Assembly (NCBI GenBank): GCA_020851795.1 | Contig: JADZCA010000051.1 | Span: 1 to 64,000, forward strand | Direction: 5' to 3' | DNA length: 64,000 nucleotides | DNA from: Planctomycetota bacterium | Lineage (GTDB): Bacteria; Planctomycetota; PLA2; JAEUHO01 | In this document: positions 1 to 9,012 of the stretch, piece by piece | Layout: each line of letters begins with the position of its first letter | Numbering within the stretch: the stretch's first letter is position 1 | Notes under the pieces: model-generated | The model's input: only the letters and a program-made list of their open reading frames with translations | Told to the model about the DNA's origin: nothing | Databases searched by the model: none | Translations under genes and position numbers: made by a program

Positions 1-406
1 CGATTCCCGCGGCGCCCGCGGGGACTCCCAGCGTCCTTCCCGCCTCGGGCCCAAGCGAATCGGGCGAGGCGTCTTCACGCCTCGCCCGGTTCAGAGGTCC
101 CCGCGGAGCAGCGCCGCGAGAACGGGCGCCCCCCCTCGCGCGATTCCCGCGGCGCCCGCGGGGACTCCCAGCGTCCTTCCCGTCTCGGGCCCAAGCGAAT
201 CGGGCGAGGCGTCTTCACGCCTCGCCCGGTTCAGAGGTCCCCGCGGAGCAGCGCCGCGAGAACGAGCGACCGCCGCTCGCGCGATTCCCGCGGCGCCCGC
301 GGGGACTCCCAGCGTCCTTCCCGCCTCGGGCCCAAGCGAATCGGGCGAGGCGTCTTCACGCCTCGCCCAGTTCAGAGGTCCCCGCGGAGCAGCGCCGCGA
401 GAACGA
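1..406. repeat. Three tandem copies of a ~140-bp hairpin-bearing repeat
   Basis: Three head-to-tail copies run 1-140, 141-281 and 282-406. The last is cut short and the array may extend left of the window. Copies are near-identical except for the last ~15 bases of each unit. Each unit holds CCCGCGG-CGC-CCGCGGG (7-bp stem) and a 12-bp perfect stem CGGGCGAGGCGT with loop CTTC. In the third copy the outermost pair of that stem is broken by a G-to-A change. I see no coding potential or transposase. It sits just downstream of the gene ending at 441. It could be a structured RNA, a REP-like array or an expanding satellite. Confidence 0.9.
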
Positions 407-409
407 ATG

Positions 410-455
410 TTTCTCGGCTACAGGCTGCGCTGCGCGCAGCCTAGTAGCCGAGAAA
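410..455 (-). terminator. Perfect hairpin containing the stop codon of the upstream gene
   Basis: The arms are 410-430 and 434-455 (12 bp, one bulged base, then 9 bp) with a 3-base loop. The stop codon TAG (443-441, minus strand) lies inside the stem, so the last four sense codons are part of the right arm. The position fits a transcription terminator for the coiled-coil/BRCT-like gene. No T-run follows, so termination could instead be Rho-assisted or the hairpin may protect the mRNA 3' end. Confidence 0.6.
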
Positions 456-2087
456 CGCCTCGAGCATCCGCTCCGTCGCCAGCGTGGCGCCGAAGGACTT
501 CGCGAGCTGCATGAGCTTGTCGTACTCCGACGCGCCCGCCGCCGCGGCGTCGCCCTCGGCCGGAGCCGACGTGCCGGCCGCCACCGAGTCCGGGATCACG
601 ATGAAGTCGGTCTTGACGTTGACCGCGTCGTCGACGATGCAGCCCATCGCCTGCAGGCGCGAGGCCGCCACCGACTTCGGGTACTTGCGCAGGTCGCCCG
701 CGATGAACACGTGGACCGGCGCCTTCGCGTCGAAGAACGGGTTCGCGATCATGTCGCCGCGCCCGATCGGGTGCGACGCGTCCACCGTCGAGAGGATGCG
801 GACCTGGCTGTAGTGCGCGTCGAGGACCTTCGTGACGATGACCTCGCCCTTGGTCTCGCGGATCGCACCGCGGCCCATCGTGGACACGCGGAACTTCACG
901 CCGGCGTAGACCTTGTCGGCCGTGCCGAGGTTGATGTAGCCGACGAGCAGGTTCGCGTCGGCCTCGAGCACGAGACCGTCGGGGTCGTCGCGCTGGATCG
1001 CGAGGTCCTTCCGCTCCTTGTTCTCGCGCTGGGCGTTCTCGTAGGCGCGCACCGTCTGGTTGAGGGTGGCGACCTCGGCCTTGCGCTCGTCCTTCTCGCG
1101 CGCGAGCGCCTGCTCGGCGGTCGTCTGCGCGACGCGGATCGTCTCGAGGTCCGAGCGGGCCTTGGCGGCCTCGGCCTGGAGCTTGGCGGTGTCCTCGGCG
1201 AGCTGCTTCTGGACGGCCTCGAGCTGCTGCTTGAGGCCGAGCGAGGCGGCGTCGCCGTTGTCGATCGTCTTCTTGAGCTCCTCGATCGTCTTCTGGTGAC
1301 CGGCGATGTCGCTGAGCAGCGCGTTCACGCGCTCGGAGAACGTCGCGACGATGTCCTTGACGATCTGCGGGGCGACGGGGAGGAGGTCCTCGACCGTGGC
1401 GTTGGCGACGGCCGGCTTCGCCCAGAAGTTCCACGCGACGATCTCGGTCTTCTCGGGGTCGAAGAGCGTGGTCGCGCCGATGACCGCCTTGTACTCCGCC
1501 CACTCCTTCATCTGCGCGAGCTCGGTGAGCTGCTTGACGTAGGCGTCGAACTTGCGGTCGTACTCTTCCTTCGCGGCCTTCCACTTCGCCATCTCGCCGG
1601 CGTCGTCGGGGTCGTCGGGCATGGCGGGCAGCTGGCCCGGGAAGGCGTCGCGGGCCGCCTTGACCTTGTCCTTGAACTCCGAGGAGAGCTTGGCGAGGTT
1701 GACCTCGGTCGAGGTCGCCGCACCCGACTTCGGGGTGATCAGGCCCTTCGTGGCCTTGACGACCGCCGCGTCGCGCAGCGCCTTGATCGGGCCGTCGCCG
1801 TCAGGGTTGATCGCCTTGACGAGCGTCTCGACGTCGGTGACCTGCGTCTTCTGCGAGCCGAGCGTCTTGCTCGAGAAGCCGACGGCCGCCGTGATCTCGC
1901 GCACCCACTTGTCGTACTCGGACAGCTCCGTGTCCTTGGCGACGACGTCGAGCTTGAGCTTCGCCACCTCTTCCGTGGCCTTCTCGTGCTCGCCCTTCTC
2001 GCTGAACCAGAGGAACACGAACGCGAGGAGGAGCACGAGGCAGATGACGAACGGCCACATCGACATGCCGCGTTCAGACAGGCGCAT
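441..2087 (-). CDS. Membrane-anchored coiled-coil protein with BRCT-like C-terminus
   Basis: A 548-residue protein of unknown function. One hydrophobic segment near residues 10-29 (WPFVICLVLLLAFVFLW) is followed by a charged region. A long coiled coil rich in Glu, Lys, Gln and Ala lies at about 257-360. The last ~90 residues (about 455-548) read like a BRCT fold: VFIAGDL as first strand, a helix ending QAMGCIVDD, the strand KTDFIVIPDS, and a closing helix pair ending LEAFLGY. This parallels the BRCT domain of NAD-dependent DNA ligase (KTDYLVVG, then a KARELGV-like helix). ATG at 2087 is chosen because GGAGA lies 8 bases upstream; the open frame continues to 2174 without a ribosome site. The basic N-terminus predicts N-in topology, which would put the BRCT-like domain outside the cytoplasm; that is unexpected. 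Confidence 0.7.
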   Translation of the reverse strand: MRLSERGMSMWPFVICLVLLLAFVFLWFSEKGEHEKATEEVAKLKLDVVAKDTELSEYDKWVREITAAVGFSSKTLGSQKTQVTDVETLVKAINPDGDGPIKALRDAAVVKATKGLITPKSGAATSTEVNLAKLSSEFKDKVKAARDAFPGQLPAMPDDPDDAGEMAKWKAAKEEYDRKFDAYVKQLTELAQMKEWAEYKAVIGATTLFDPEKTEIVAWNFWAKPAVANATVEDLLPVAPQIVKDIVATFSERVNALLSDIAGHQKTIEELKKTIDNGDAASLGLKQQLEAVQKQLAEDTAKLQAEAAKARSDLETIRVAQTTAEQALAREKDERKAEVATLNQTVRAYENAQRENKERKDLAIQRDDPDGLVLEADANLLVGYINLGTADKVYAGVKFRVSTMGRGAIRETKGEVIVTKVLDAHYSQVRILSTVDASHPIGRGDMIANPFFDAKAPVHVFIAGDLRKYPKSVAASRLQAMGCIVDDAVNVKTDFIVIPDSVAAGTSAPAEGDAAAAGASEYDKLMQLAKSFGATLATERMLEAFLGY

Positions 2088-2211
2088 GCGCAGGTCTCCG
2101 CGGGGCCGAGGCGGCCCCGAATCCGTGACGCTCCCGTGACGGAACCGGGCGGCCGTGCCGCGACCGCCGGGCAACCCTCCCGGCGGCCAGTACCCGTCAC
2201 TGAGGCGGCGG

Positions 2212-2241
2212 AGACTACCAACCGTCCGCCGCGCTCGTCAA
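2212..2241 (-). promoter_or_regulatory. Candidate sigma-70 promoter for the coiled-coil gene
   Basis: On the minus strand, TTGACG (2241-2236) is separated by 18 bases from TAGTCT (2217-2212). Transcription would start near 2205 and give a leader of roughly 115 bases before ATG at 2087. The -35 is 5/6 to consensus and the -10 is 3/6. Confidence 0.4.
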
Positions 2242-2285
2242 ACGTAAACGCTGAACCTGCACGGGGTGCCGCGCGCCGTCCCGCC

Positions 2286-2313
2286 TTGACCACGGTCGGC
2301 GGATCGCTATCGT
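2286..2313 (+). promoter_or_regulatory. Candidate promoter for coaE-rho
   Basis: TTGACC (2286-2291), a 16-base spacer and TATCGT (2308-2313). It is the best match upstream of coaE and would give a leader of about 140 bases to the GTG at 2458. Support is by sequence resemblance only. Confidence 0.35.
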
Positions 2314-2457
2314 CGGGGGCGCGAGGGTGAGGGCCCGCCCCCCGTCGGGACGGTGGCCCCAGCCCCTTCCCCGTTCGCCTGTTCGTAGGTGCGGCGCGAA
2401 GGGGTCCGACCTCCGCGCCCCTCCCCCGCCCGGCGCGGCTCCCTTGGCGAGACTCCC

Positions 2458-3162
2458 GTGACCCCGCCCGCCCCCAAGAAGTCGTCGAAGGCGTCCCCTC
2501 CTGCCCCGGCGCGCAAGCCCGCCCCGCGCGCGACCAAGGCGCCGGCCCGCCGCGCACTCCCGTCGCGCCGCGTCATCCTCGGCCTGCTCGGTGGCATCGC
2601 GTCGGGGAAGTCGTCCGTCGCGGCCGCGCTGGTCTCGAAGGCGCAGGCGCGCATCGTGGACGCCGACGCGCTGGCCCGCTCGGTCCTCGACGCGTGCGCC
2701 AGGGACGGCCGCCTCGTCGAGGCGCTCGGCCCGTGGGCGGTCAAGGGCGGCGCGCCCGACCGCAAGGCGATCGCCAAGCGCGTGTTCGACGAGCCGTCGG
2801 CGCTGCGCACGCTCGAGCGCCTCACCCACCCCGCCATCACCGCGCAGATCGACGACGCGATCGCGTCGCACCGGTGCGGCGAGGGCCCCGCGGTGCTCGT
2901 GCTCGACGTCCCCCTCCTGCTCGAGGTGGGGCTCGACCGCAGCTGCGACGAGCTCTGGTTCGTGGACGCCCCCGACGCCGAGCGCTTCGCCCGCGCCAAG
3001 GCCCGCCTCGGGCTGACCAAGGACGAGGTGCTCAAGCGCGAGGCGGCCCAGAGCCCCCTCACGCGCAAGCGCGAGCGCGCCGACCGGGTGCTCGAGAACC
3101 GCGGCGACCTGACGGCGCTCGAGGCGGCGGTGGCCGCGGCGCTGTCGGGCCTCCTCGGCTGA
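2458..3162 (+). CDS. coaE: Dephospho-CoA kinase
   Basis: It phosphorylates the 3'-hydroxyl of the ribose of dephospho-CoA, the last step of coenzyme A synthesis, in the cytosol. The P-loop GGIASGKS is at about residues 45-52. It is followed by the family's DADALAR segment, LTHPAI, and VLDVPLLLEVGLD. At 234 residues it is longer than the usual ~200 because of a ~40-residue Lys/Ala/Pro N-terminal extension. The start is uncertain: GTG at 2458 is chosen, and another in-frame GTG lies at 2389. Neither has a good Shine-Dalgarno. rho begins 10 bases downstream, so the two are probably co-transcribed, an arrangement I have seen in other planctomycete-like genomes. Confidence 0.9.
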   Translation: MTPPAPKKSSKASPPAPARKPAPRATKAPARRALPSRRVILGLLGGIASGKSSVAAALVSKAQARIVDADALARSVLDACARDGRLVEALGPWAVKGGAPDRKAIAKRVFDEPSALRTLERLTHPAITAQIDDAIASHRCGEGPAVLVLDVPLLLEVGLDRSCDELWFVDAPDAERFARAKARLGLTKDEVLKREAAQSPLTRKRERADRVLENRGDLTALEAAVAAALSGLLG

Positions 3163-3172
3163 CGCCCGCCCC

Positions 3173-5212
3173 ATGGCCAAGCGCCCCGCGTCGGACGACG
3201 AAAAGCCCGCGAGGAAGCCGGCGGCGAAGAAGCCGGCCGCGGGCCGGAAGAAGGCGCCGGCCCCGCGCGCCAAGGCGGCCGCCGAGCCGCCGGCCCGCAA
3301 GCCGAAGGCGAAGGCGGTCGCGCGCAAGGAGCCCGAGCCCGCCCCCGCGCCGACGCCGTCCCCGCGGGGCCGCAAGCGCGCGGCGGCCGCCCCCGAGGCG
3401 CCGGCGGCCCGGCCGTCCGCGCCCCCGGCGAAACCCCCGCCCGTCTCCGGGACTTCCGCCCCGCCCGCGCCGCCCGCGCGCGCCGCGGCCGCGGCCCCGC
3501 CGCCGCCCGCGCGCGCCGCGGCCGCGGCCCCGCCGCCGCCCGCCCCGCCCGCGGCGCCCCCGCCGCCCCCCCCGGCTCGCCCGGCGGCGCCCGTGGTCGC
3601 GGCCCCCGCGCCCCGCGCGCCCGAGCCGCCGCGCTCGGCCCTGCCCCCGCCGCGCCCGGCGCTCCCCGCCGACGAGGACGGGTGGGTCGCCATCGACGAC
3701 GAGGACGGCGACGGCGGCGCCGCCGCGCCCTCGGCCGCGGCGCCCGGCGCGCCGGACGACGAGGAGGGCTGGGAGCCGCTGCTCGGCACCGAGACCACCC
3801 CGCCGGCCGCGCGGGGCCCGCGCCCCGCGATCCCTCCCCTGCCGGAGGAGGACGACTTCGAGCCGATCGACGACGAATTCGAGGACGACCTCCCGCGCAC
3901 GCCGCCCGTCGGCGCGACGCCCCGCCAGGTCTTCGCGGCGATCCAGCGCGGGGAGCTCCACGCGGCCGCGCTCGACACGCTGAGCGACGAGCAGGTGGAC
4001 GCGCTCGCGCGCGAGGTGAGCCTCGAGCCGCGGCCCGGCGAGCGCCGCGCCGAGCGCCTCTACCGCCTCCTCCACCACGAGCCGCCGCCGCCCGAGCCCG
4101 TCTCCTACGAGACCGAGGGCGTGCTCGAGACGGTGCCCGAGGGCTTCGGCTTCCTCCGCTCGCCCGAGCAGGGCTACTACGTGGGACCGTTCGACCCCTA
4201 CGTCCCCGTCGGCGTCATCCGCCGCTTCGGGCTGAGCGCCGGCCACTGGGTCAGCGGCACGGCGCGGGCCCCGCGCCCCGGCGAGCGCTACCCGACGCTC
4301 GTCCACGTCGAGGAGGTCAACCACGACGACCCCGAGCGCATCGCGTCGGTCGTCCCGTTCGACCGGCTCGTCGTCACGCACCCCGACACGCGCTACGTGC
4401 TCGAGACCGAGCCCGACGAGGTCGCGATGCGCGTCGTGGACCTCTTCTGCCCGCTCGGCCGCGGGCAGCGCGCGCTCGTGGTGTCGCCGCCGCGCGCCGG
4501 CAAGACGATCCTCCTCCAGAAGATCGCCGACAGCCTCGCGCGCAACTACCCCGAGACCGAGATCGTCGTGCTCCTCGTCGACGAGCGCCCCGAGGAGGTG
4601 ACCAACATGCGCCGCTCGGTGCGCGGCGAGGTCATCGCGTCCACCTTCGACCAGCCGCCGCACCGCCACGTCCGCGTCGCCGAGCTCGCCATCGAGAAGG
4701 TGAAGCGGATGGTCGAGCTCGGCCGCCACGTCGTGATGCTCATCGACTCGCTCACGCGCCTCGGCCGCGCCTACAACAACGAGACCGGCGGCGGCGGGCG
4801 CCTGCTCACCGGCGGCCTCGAGGCGTCCGCGCTGACCAAGCCGAAGCGGTTCTTCGGCGCCGCGCGCAACATCGAGCACGGCGGCAGCCTCACGATCGTC
4901 GCCACGGCGCTGGTGGACACGGGCAGCCGCCTCGACCAGGTGATCTTCGAGGAGTTCAAGGGCACGGGCAACATGGAGATCGTGCTCTCGCGCGAGATCG
5001 CCAACCAGCGCATCTGGCCGGCGATCGACGTCGCGCGCTCGGGCACGCGCCGCGAGGACCTGCTCCTCCACCCCGACGAGCAGCGCCGCGTGACGACGCT
5101 GCGCCGCGAGATGCTCGAGCAGCCGCCCGAGGAGGCGATGCTCGACGTGCTCGAGCGGATGGAGAAGCACAAGACCAACGCCGAGCTGCTACTGCGCGTC
5201 ACGCCGTCGTGA
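3173..5212 (+). CDS. rho: Transcription termination factor Rho with long N-terminal extension
   Basis: A hexameric RNA-dependent ATPase that ends transcription. The conserved part starts with a Rho N-terminal helical domain (about 245-303). An RNA-binding cold-shock-like domain follows from about 309 (GFGFLR), and then the ATPase. Walker A is PPRAGKT (about 439-445), followed by DERPEEVT, the Walker B strand [16 protein letters not shown], the Q/R-loop region with GTGNMEI, and SGTRREDLL. At 679 residues it far exceeds the ~420 of E. coli Rho. The first ~240 residues are Lys/Ala then Pro/Ala-rich low complexity, then an acidic stretch. High-GC Rho proteins often carry such inserts. The length here is notable. 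It is convergent with the transglycosylase gene, with 10 bases between stops. Confidence 0.96.
   Translation: MAKRPASDDEKPARKPAAKKPAAGRKKAPAPRAKAAAEPPARKPKAKAVARKEPEPAPAPTPSPRGRKRAAAAPEAPAARPSAPPAKPPPVSGTSAPPAPPARAAAAAPPPPARAAAAAPPPPAPPAAPPPPPPARPAAPVVAAPAPRAPEPPRSALPPPRPALPADEDGWVAIDDEDGDGGAAAPSAAAPGAPDDEEGWEPLLGTETTPPAARGPRPAIPPLPEEDDFEPIDDEFEDDLPRTPPVGATPRQVFAAIQRGELHAAALDTLSDEQVDALAREVSLEPRPGERRAERLYRLLHHEPPPPEPVSYETEGVLETVPEGFGFLRSPEQGYYVGPFDPYVPVGVIRRFGLSAGHWVSGTARAPRPGERYPTLVHVEEVNHDDPERIASVVPFDRLVVTHPDTRYVLETEPDEVAMRVVDLFCPLGRGQRALVVSPPRAGKTILLQKIADSLARNYPETEIVVLLVDERPEEVTNMRRSVRGEVIASTFDQPPHRHVRVAELAIEKVKRMVELGRHVVMLIDSLTRLGRAYNNETGGGGRLLTGGLEASALTKPKRFFGAARNIEHGGSLTIVATALVDTGSRLDQVIFEEFKGTGNMEIVLSREIANQRIWPAIDVARSGTRREDLLLHPDEQRRVTTLRREMLEQPPEEAMLDVLERMEKHKTNAELLLRVTPS
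3473..3538 (+). repeat. 33-bp perfect tandem duplication inside rho
   Basis: Two adjacent 33-base copies begin at 3473 and 3506 and encode an 11-residue Pro/Ala/Arg unit twice. The frame is kept. It points to recent slippage growth of the low-complexity N-terminal region of Rho. Confidence 0.85.
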
Positions 5213-5222
5213 CGCGCGGCCG

Positions 5223-5825
5223 TCAGCGCGCGCGGTAGGCGTCGCGGAACCGCAGCGTGCGCTCGACGTGCGTGCGGGTCTCGGCGTAGGCCTCGCGCCG
5301 GACGACCTCGGCGCCCGACGCGTCCACCGCCCGCAGGCGCCAGCGCTTGGTCGGCTCGGGGCCCGCGTTGTAGGCGGCCAGCGCGAGCGCCTCGTCGCCG
5401 CCGAAGAGGTCGAGCATGCGGCGCAGGTACCGGGCGCCCAGCCGCAGGTTCGTCGCCGGGTCCTCGAGGTCCACGGTGGCGGGGTCGAGCCCGGCGGCGC
5501 GCGCGACCTCGGCCGCGGTGGAGGGCAGCAGCTGCGTGAGCCCGACCGCGCCCGCGCCGCTGCGCGCCGTGGCCCGGCCGCCGCTCTCCGCCGCGACGAC
5601 GCCGCGCAGCAGCGCGGGGTCCACGCGCCCTTCGGCCGCCGCGGCGTCGATCGCCGCGGCGAGCGCGCCGAGGTCGGGCGGGCGCCCGCCGGTCGCCCAC
5701 GAGACGAGCGCGTCGCGCGACGGGAGGGCGCGCGCGGCGGCGAACCCGACCGCCGCCAGCGCGAGCGCGAGCACCGCGACGGCGCGCCCCGCGACGCGAC
5801 GGCGGGGGCCGCGCGGCGCCGCCAC
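5223..5825 (-). CDS. Lytic transglycosylase, SLT domain
   Basis: A murein hydrolase that cleaves the MurNAc-GlcNAc bond and forms 1,6-anhydro ends. An N-terminal hydrophobic segment (about 12-32) serves as signal or anchor. The Slt70-type catalytic domain shows AAESGG with catalytic Glu near residue 79, then [30 protein letters not shown] and AYAETRTHV. 200 residues is a minimal SLT protein. It starts with GTG 3 bases after the stop of the HEAT-repeat gene, so translation is probably coupled. A periplasmic cell-wall role fits the exported HEAT protein beside it. Full assignment to MltC, MltE or Slt is not possible from motifs. Confidence 0.9.
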   Translation of the reverse strand: MAAPRGPRRRVAGRAVAVLALALAAVGFAAARALPSRDALVSWATGGRPPDLGALAAAIDAAAAEGRVDPALLRGVVAAESGGRATARSGAGAVGLTQLLPSTAAEVARAAGLDPATVDLEDPATNLRLGARYLRRMLDLFGGDEALALAAYNAGPEPTKRWRLRAVDASGAEVVRREAYAETRTHVERTLRFRDAYRAR

Positions 5826-5828
5826 GCG

Positions 5829-8800
5829 CTACTTCCCGCCCGCCGACGCCTGCCGGCGCGCCCACCACGCCGACCAGCGGTCGGCCACGCGACGGGCCTG
5901 CTCGCGCGGGGTGGCGCGGTCGATGCGCTCCTTGGGGTCGGTGCCCGAGATCCGGCGCAGCGCGAGGTCGCTGTTGCGGCGCAGCAGCGGGTCGTCGTCG
6001 CGCACGGTGCGGAGCAGGATCGGCACGGCGACGAGGTCGTTCTCGCCGCGGACGTAGGCCGCCAGCGCCGTGGTGTCGTAGCCGCGGCGGGCCACCGCGT
6101 CGCGGAACCACGCGCGGTCGTTGCCCTGGCGGTGCGTGCGGAACCACGCCTCGTACTGCTCGGCGGCGGCCTCGTAGGAGGTCACCAGCAGGGCGAGGCT
6201 CGTGAGGTCCTGCAGCGCCTCGACCGCCCGCGGGCGCAGCGGCTCCTCGGGGCGCTTGAGGATGGCGAGGAGGTAGGGCACGGCGACGCCCTCGCGCGCC
6301 AGCGCGAGGCCGATCGCCGCCTCGTCCACGACGCGGGGCTCGGGGTCCTCGAGGTGGCGGCCGAGCACCTCGCGCACGACGGGGCCGTCGAGCTGCGCGA
6401 GCGCGTGGACGACGCGGGCCTTCTTGGCCGCGTCGAGCTCGCCCTTCTCGAGCGCGTCGAGCAGCGCGGCGAGCGCGCCCTCGCCGCCGATCCCGACGAG
6501 GGCCCGCTCGGCGGCCTGCTGCACGCCGACGTCGGAGTCGTCGAGCATGTAGAACGCGAGCACGCGCACCGCGTCGGGGCTCTTCGACGCGGCCATCGCC
6601 TCGAGCGCCGCGGCGCGCACGGGGGCGCTCGACGCGCCCGTCTCGCCGAGGATGCGCACCAGCGTGGGCTGGACGGTGTCGCCGCCGATGCGCCCGAGGG
6701 CCTGCGCGACCGCGACCTTCGTCGCGACGTTGCCCTCGCGGTAGATGCCCTCGAGGGTCTCGATCATCTTCGGCTCGCCGAGCACCGCGAGCGAGGCCGC
6801 GGCCTTGCAGCGCACGAGCGGCTCGGGGTCCACGAGCAGCGCGCGCAGCCCGTCGCCGAACACGGCGGCGAGGCGCGCCCGCGTCGTCGGCTCGCGGCCC
6901 ATCGGCCCGGCGATGAGGTCGGCGGCCGCGGAGGCGGCCGCGGTGCGCACGCCCGCGCGCGGGTCGGCGAACGCGTCGCGCACGCGCATCGGGCCCGCGG
7001 TCGAGAGCGCCTCGGCGAGCAGGCGCTGGGCGTCGGTCGAGGTCGAACGGGCGAGCGCCTCGACCAGCGGCTCGGCGAGCGAGGCGCGGCCGAGCGAGGC
7101 CACGAACGACACGGTGCGCTCCTCCGCGGCGCCGAAGGTGCGCGCGCCGGCGGCCCAGCCGAGCAGCGAGGACGCCTCGTCGTCGGTGACCGCCGCGGGG
7201 TCGCGCTCGAGCACGCCGATCGCCTCGAGGCGCGCGTCGTCGCTCGGCAGGTCGTCGAACGACGCCGCCACCATCGCGAAGAGCCGCGCGCGGCGGGCCG
7301 CCGGGTCGAGCGCCTCCATCGCGGCGGCCTGCTCGCGCCGCCACGCCGCGGCGTCGGGCGCGGCGTCCACGTCGCGGTAGCGCTGCCACAGGTTCTGGTC
7401 CTCGAGCGCCTCGAGGCGCGCGGTGAGCACCGCGTGGCGCGGGTCGTCGCCCGCGGGCACGAGCACGAGGCGGCGCTCCTGGTTCATCACGCCCACGCGC
7501 ACCGCGAGGTGCTCCTCGGTGAGCACGCGGGCGTCGTCGGGCTGCGTGAAGACGCCCGCGTCCTCGACGCCGTCGAGCAGCGCGCGGAACGCGGCGACCG
7601 GCAGCGCGAACGCGCCGGCCGACTCGTCGGCCCCCTCGGGCACGAACGTCGCGCGGCGGCGGCGGCCCTCGGCGTCGATCGCGTCGAAGACGACGCGCGA
7701 CTTCGGCAGGTCGGCGTCGGAGACGCCCGCGAGCGTGCGGCGCGCCTTGAACGTGTCGCGGGCCTCGATCCACCACTGCGCCCACGGCGCGGCGGTCGAG
7801 GGAAGGTCCACTCCCGCGAGGCGGCGCAGGGCGGCGAAGAGCGGCTCGATGACGCTGCCGTAGTCCTGGAAGTGGTCGCCGCCCGCGGTCTCGATGAGCA
7901 CCTCGACGACCTCGCGGTCGAGCAGCGGGGCCACCGTCGCGTCGGCGGCCTCGGGGCCCCCGAAGGCGAGCCCCACCGCGGCCGCGCCGCGCACGAGGCG
8001 GTCGGGGTGGAGGAGGCCGCGGCGGCTGGCGAGCGCGACGACCGTCGCCGGCTCGATCGCGTTGCGGCGCGAGCGGCGGGTGCGCTCGACGAGCGCCAGC
8101 GTCGCGTAGGAGCGGTCGCGCGCGTCGCCGTCGCGGGCCGTCGCGTTGAGGCGCGCGACGACGGCGGGGTCCTCGAGGTCGGCCAGCAGCTGCGCCGCCC
8201 GGCGCGCGACGTCGGGGTGCGCGTCGCCGAGCGCGGCGAAGAGGCGGTCGGCCGCGTCGGGCGCCTTCGTCTTGGCGAGCAGCTCGAGCCCGGCCACGCG
8301 CACGCCGGCGGGGCGGCTCGAGTTCGAGCGCAGGAGCCCTTCGATCTTGGGGCGGTCCTCGGGGGTCACGAGCCCGGCGAGGAACTCCGTGGCGCGCGCG
8401 CGGAAGACGGGCCGGTCGAGCGTCAGGTAGGAGAACAGCCACTTCTTCGTCAGCGCCGCGTCGAGCTCGTAGGCGGCCTCGAAGAACACCTCGAGGCGCG
8501 AGCCGCTCGTGCGCTCCGCCGCCGCCGTCAGGATCGCCGGCACGTGCACCGACGAGCCGACCTTGCCGAGCACCCACGCGGCGCCGGGGCGCACGGCGGC
8601 GTCGCCGCGCGCCACGGCGCGCAGGCACGGGTCCACCGCGTCCGGGCCCATGAGCAGCAGCGACTCCGCCGCCTTGATGCCGTCCTGGCCGGGCCAAGTG
8701 GCGAGCCGGCGCACCAGCGCGTCCGTGGGGTCGGCCGACGTCGGCGCCGCGGGGTCGGGCCGGCGCGCGGGCGGCGTCGCCGGCGGCGGCGCGTCCGGCG

Positions 8801-8960
8801 GCGGCGTCTCGTCGGGCGGGCTGAACTTGAAGCCGTCGCCCGTCCGGCCGCCGGGCCGGCGCGGCGGGGCGTCCTCGGCGCGGACCGGGCCCGCGGCGGC
8901 GACGAGGGCGACGACGACGAGCGGGACGGCGGAACGGCGCGGGCGCATCGGCACGAGCAT
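5829..8960 (-). CDS. Secreted HEAT-repeat protein
   Basis: 1043 residues. A signal peptide (basic MRPRR, hydrophobic stretch, AxA-type site near residue 29) is followed by a Pro-rich linker. Long arrays of HEAT/PBS-lyase-type helical repeats then cover most of the chain, with units such as [15 protein letters not shown] and [19 protein letters not shown]. Such superhelical scaffolds bind other proteins. Large exported ones are frequent in planctomycetes and mostly uncharacterised. Start ATG at 8960 has GGGGAT seven bases upstream. A second ATG lies at 8948. It is 52 bases after recG and 3 bases before the transglycosylase, so it belongs to that leftward unit. No enzymatic motif was recognised. 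Confidence 0.85.
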   Translation of the reverse strand: MLVPMRPRRSAVPLVVVALVAAAGPVRAEDAPPRRPGGRTGDGFKFSPPDETPPPDAPPPATPPARRPDPAAPTSADPTDALVRRLATWPGQDGIKAAESLLLMGPDAVDPCLRAVARGDAAVRPGAAWVLGKVGSSVHVPAILTAAAERTSGSRLEVFFEAAYELDAALTKKWLFSYLTLDRPVFRARATEFLAGLVTPEDRPKIEGLLRSNSSRPAGVRVAGLELLAKTKAPDAADRLFAALGDAHPDVARRAAQLLADLEDPAVVARLNATARDGDARDRSYATLALVERTRRSRRNAIEPATVVALASRRGLLHPDRLVRGAAAVGLAFGGPEAADATVAPLLDREVVEVLIETAGGDHFQDYGSVIEPLFAALRRLAGVDLPSTAAPWAQWWIEARDTFKARRTLAGVSDADLPKSRVVFDAIDAEGRRRRATFVPEGADESAGAFALPVAAFRALLDGVEDAGVFTQPDDARVLTEEHLAVRVGVMNQERRLVLVPAGDDPRHAVLTARLEALEDQNLWQRYRDVDAAPDAAAWRREQAAAMEALDPAARRARLFAMVAASFDDLPSDDARLEAIGVLERDPAAVTDDEASSLLGWAAGARTFGAAEERTVSFVASLGRASLAEPLVEALARSTSTDAQRLLAEALSTAGPMRVRDAFADPRAGVRTAAASAAADLIAGPMGREPTTRARLAAVFGDGLRALLVDPEPLVRCKAAASLAVLGEPKMIETLEGIYREGNVATKVAVAQALGRIGGDTVQPTLVRILGETGASSAPVRAAALEAMAASKSPDAVRVLAFYMLDDSDVGVQQAAERALVGIGGEGALAALLDALEKGELDAAKKARVVHALAQLDGPVVREVLGRHLEDPEPRVVDEAAIGLALAREGVAVPYLLAILKRPEEPLRPRAVEALQDLTSLALLVTSYEAAAEQYEAWFRTHRQGNDRAWFRDAVARRGYDTTALAAYVRGENDLVAVPILLRTVRDDDPLLRRNSDLALRRISGTDPKERIDRATPREQARRVADRWSAWWARRQASAGGK

Positions 8961-9012
8961 GACATCCCCGGCGGAGGCCGGAAGAACGTCGGGGGGCTAC
9001 GTCACCGGGCGG

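Larger units (their letters stand above)
2088..2457. other. Divergent intergenic region between the coiled-coil gene and coaE
   Basis: 370 bases without a convincing gene. It holds the two candidate promoters listed at 2212-2241 (leftward) and 2286-2313 (rightward). Short repeats of CCGTGACG/CCCGTGACGG lie near 2127-2143, and a related CCCGTCAC near 2193. They could be protein-binding sites but no family is recognised. Confidence 0.5.

Noticed and set aside
1..406. CRISPR array
   Set aside because: Units are 140 bp and almost wholly identical, with no spacer-like variable segments.
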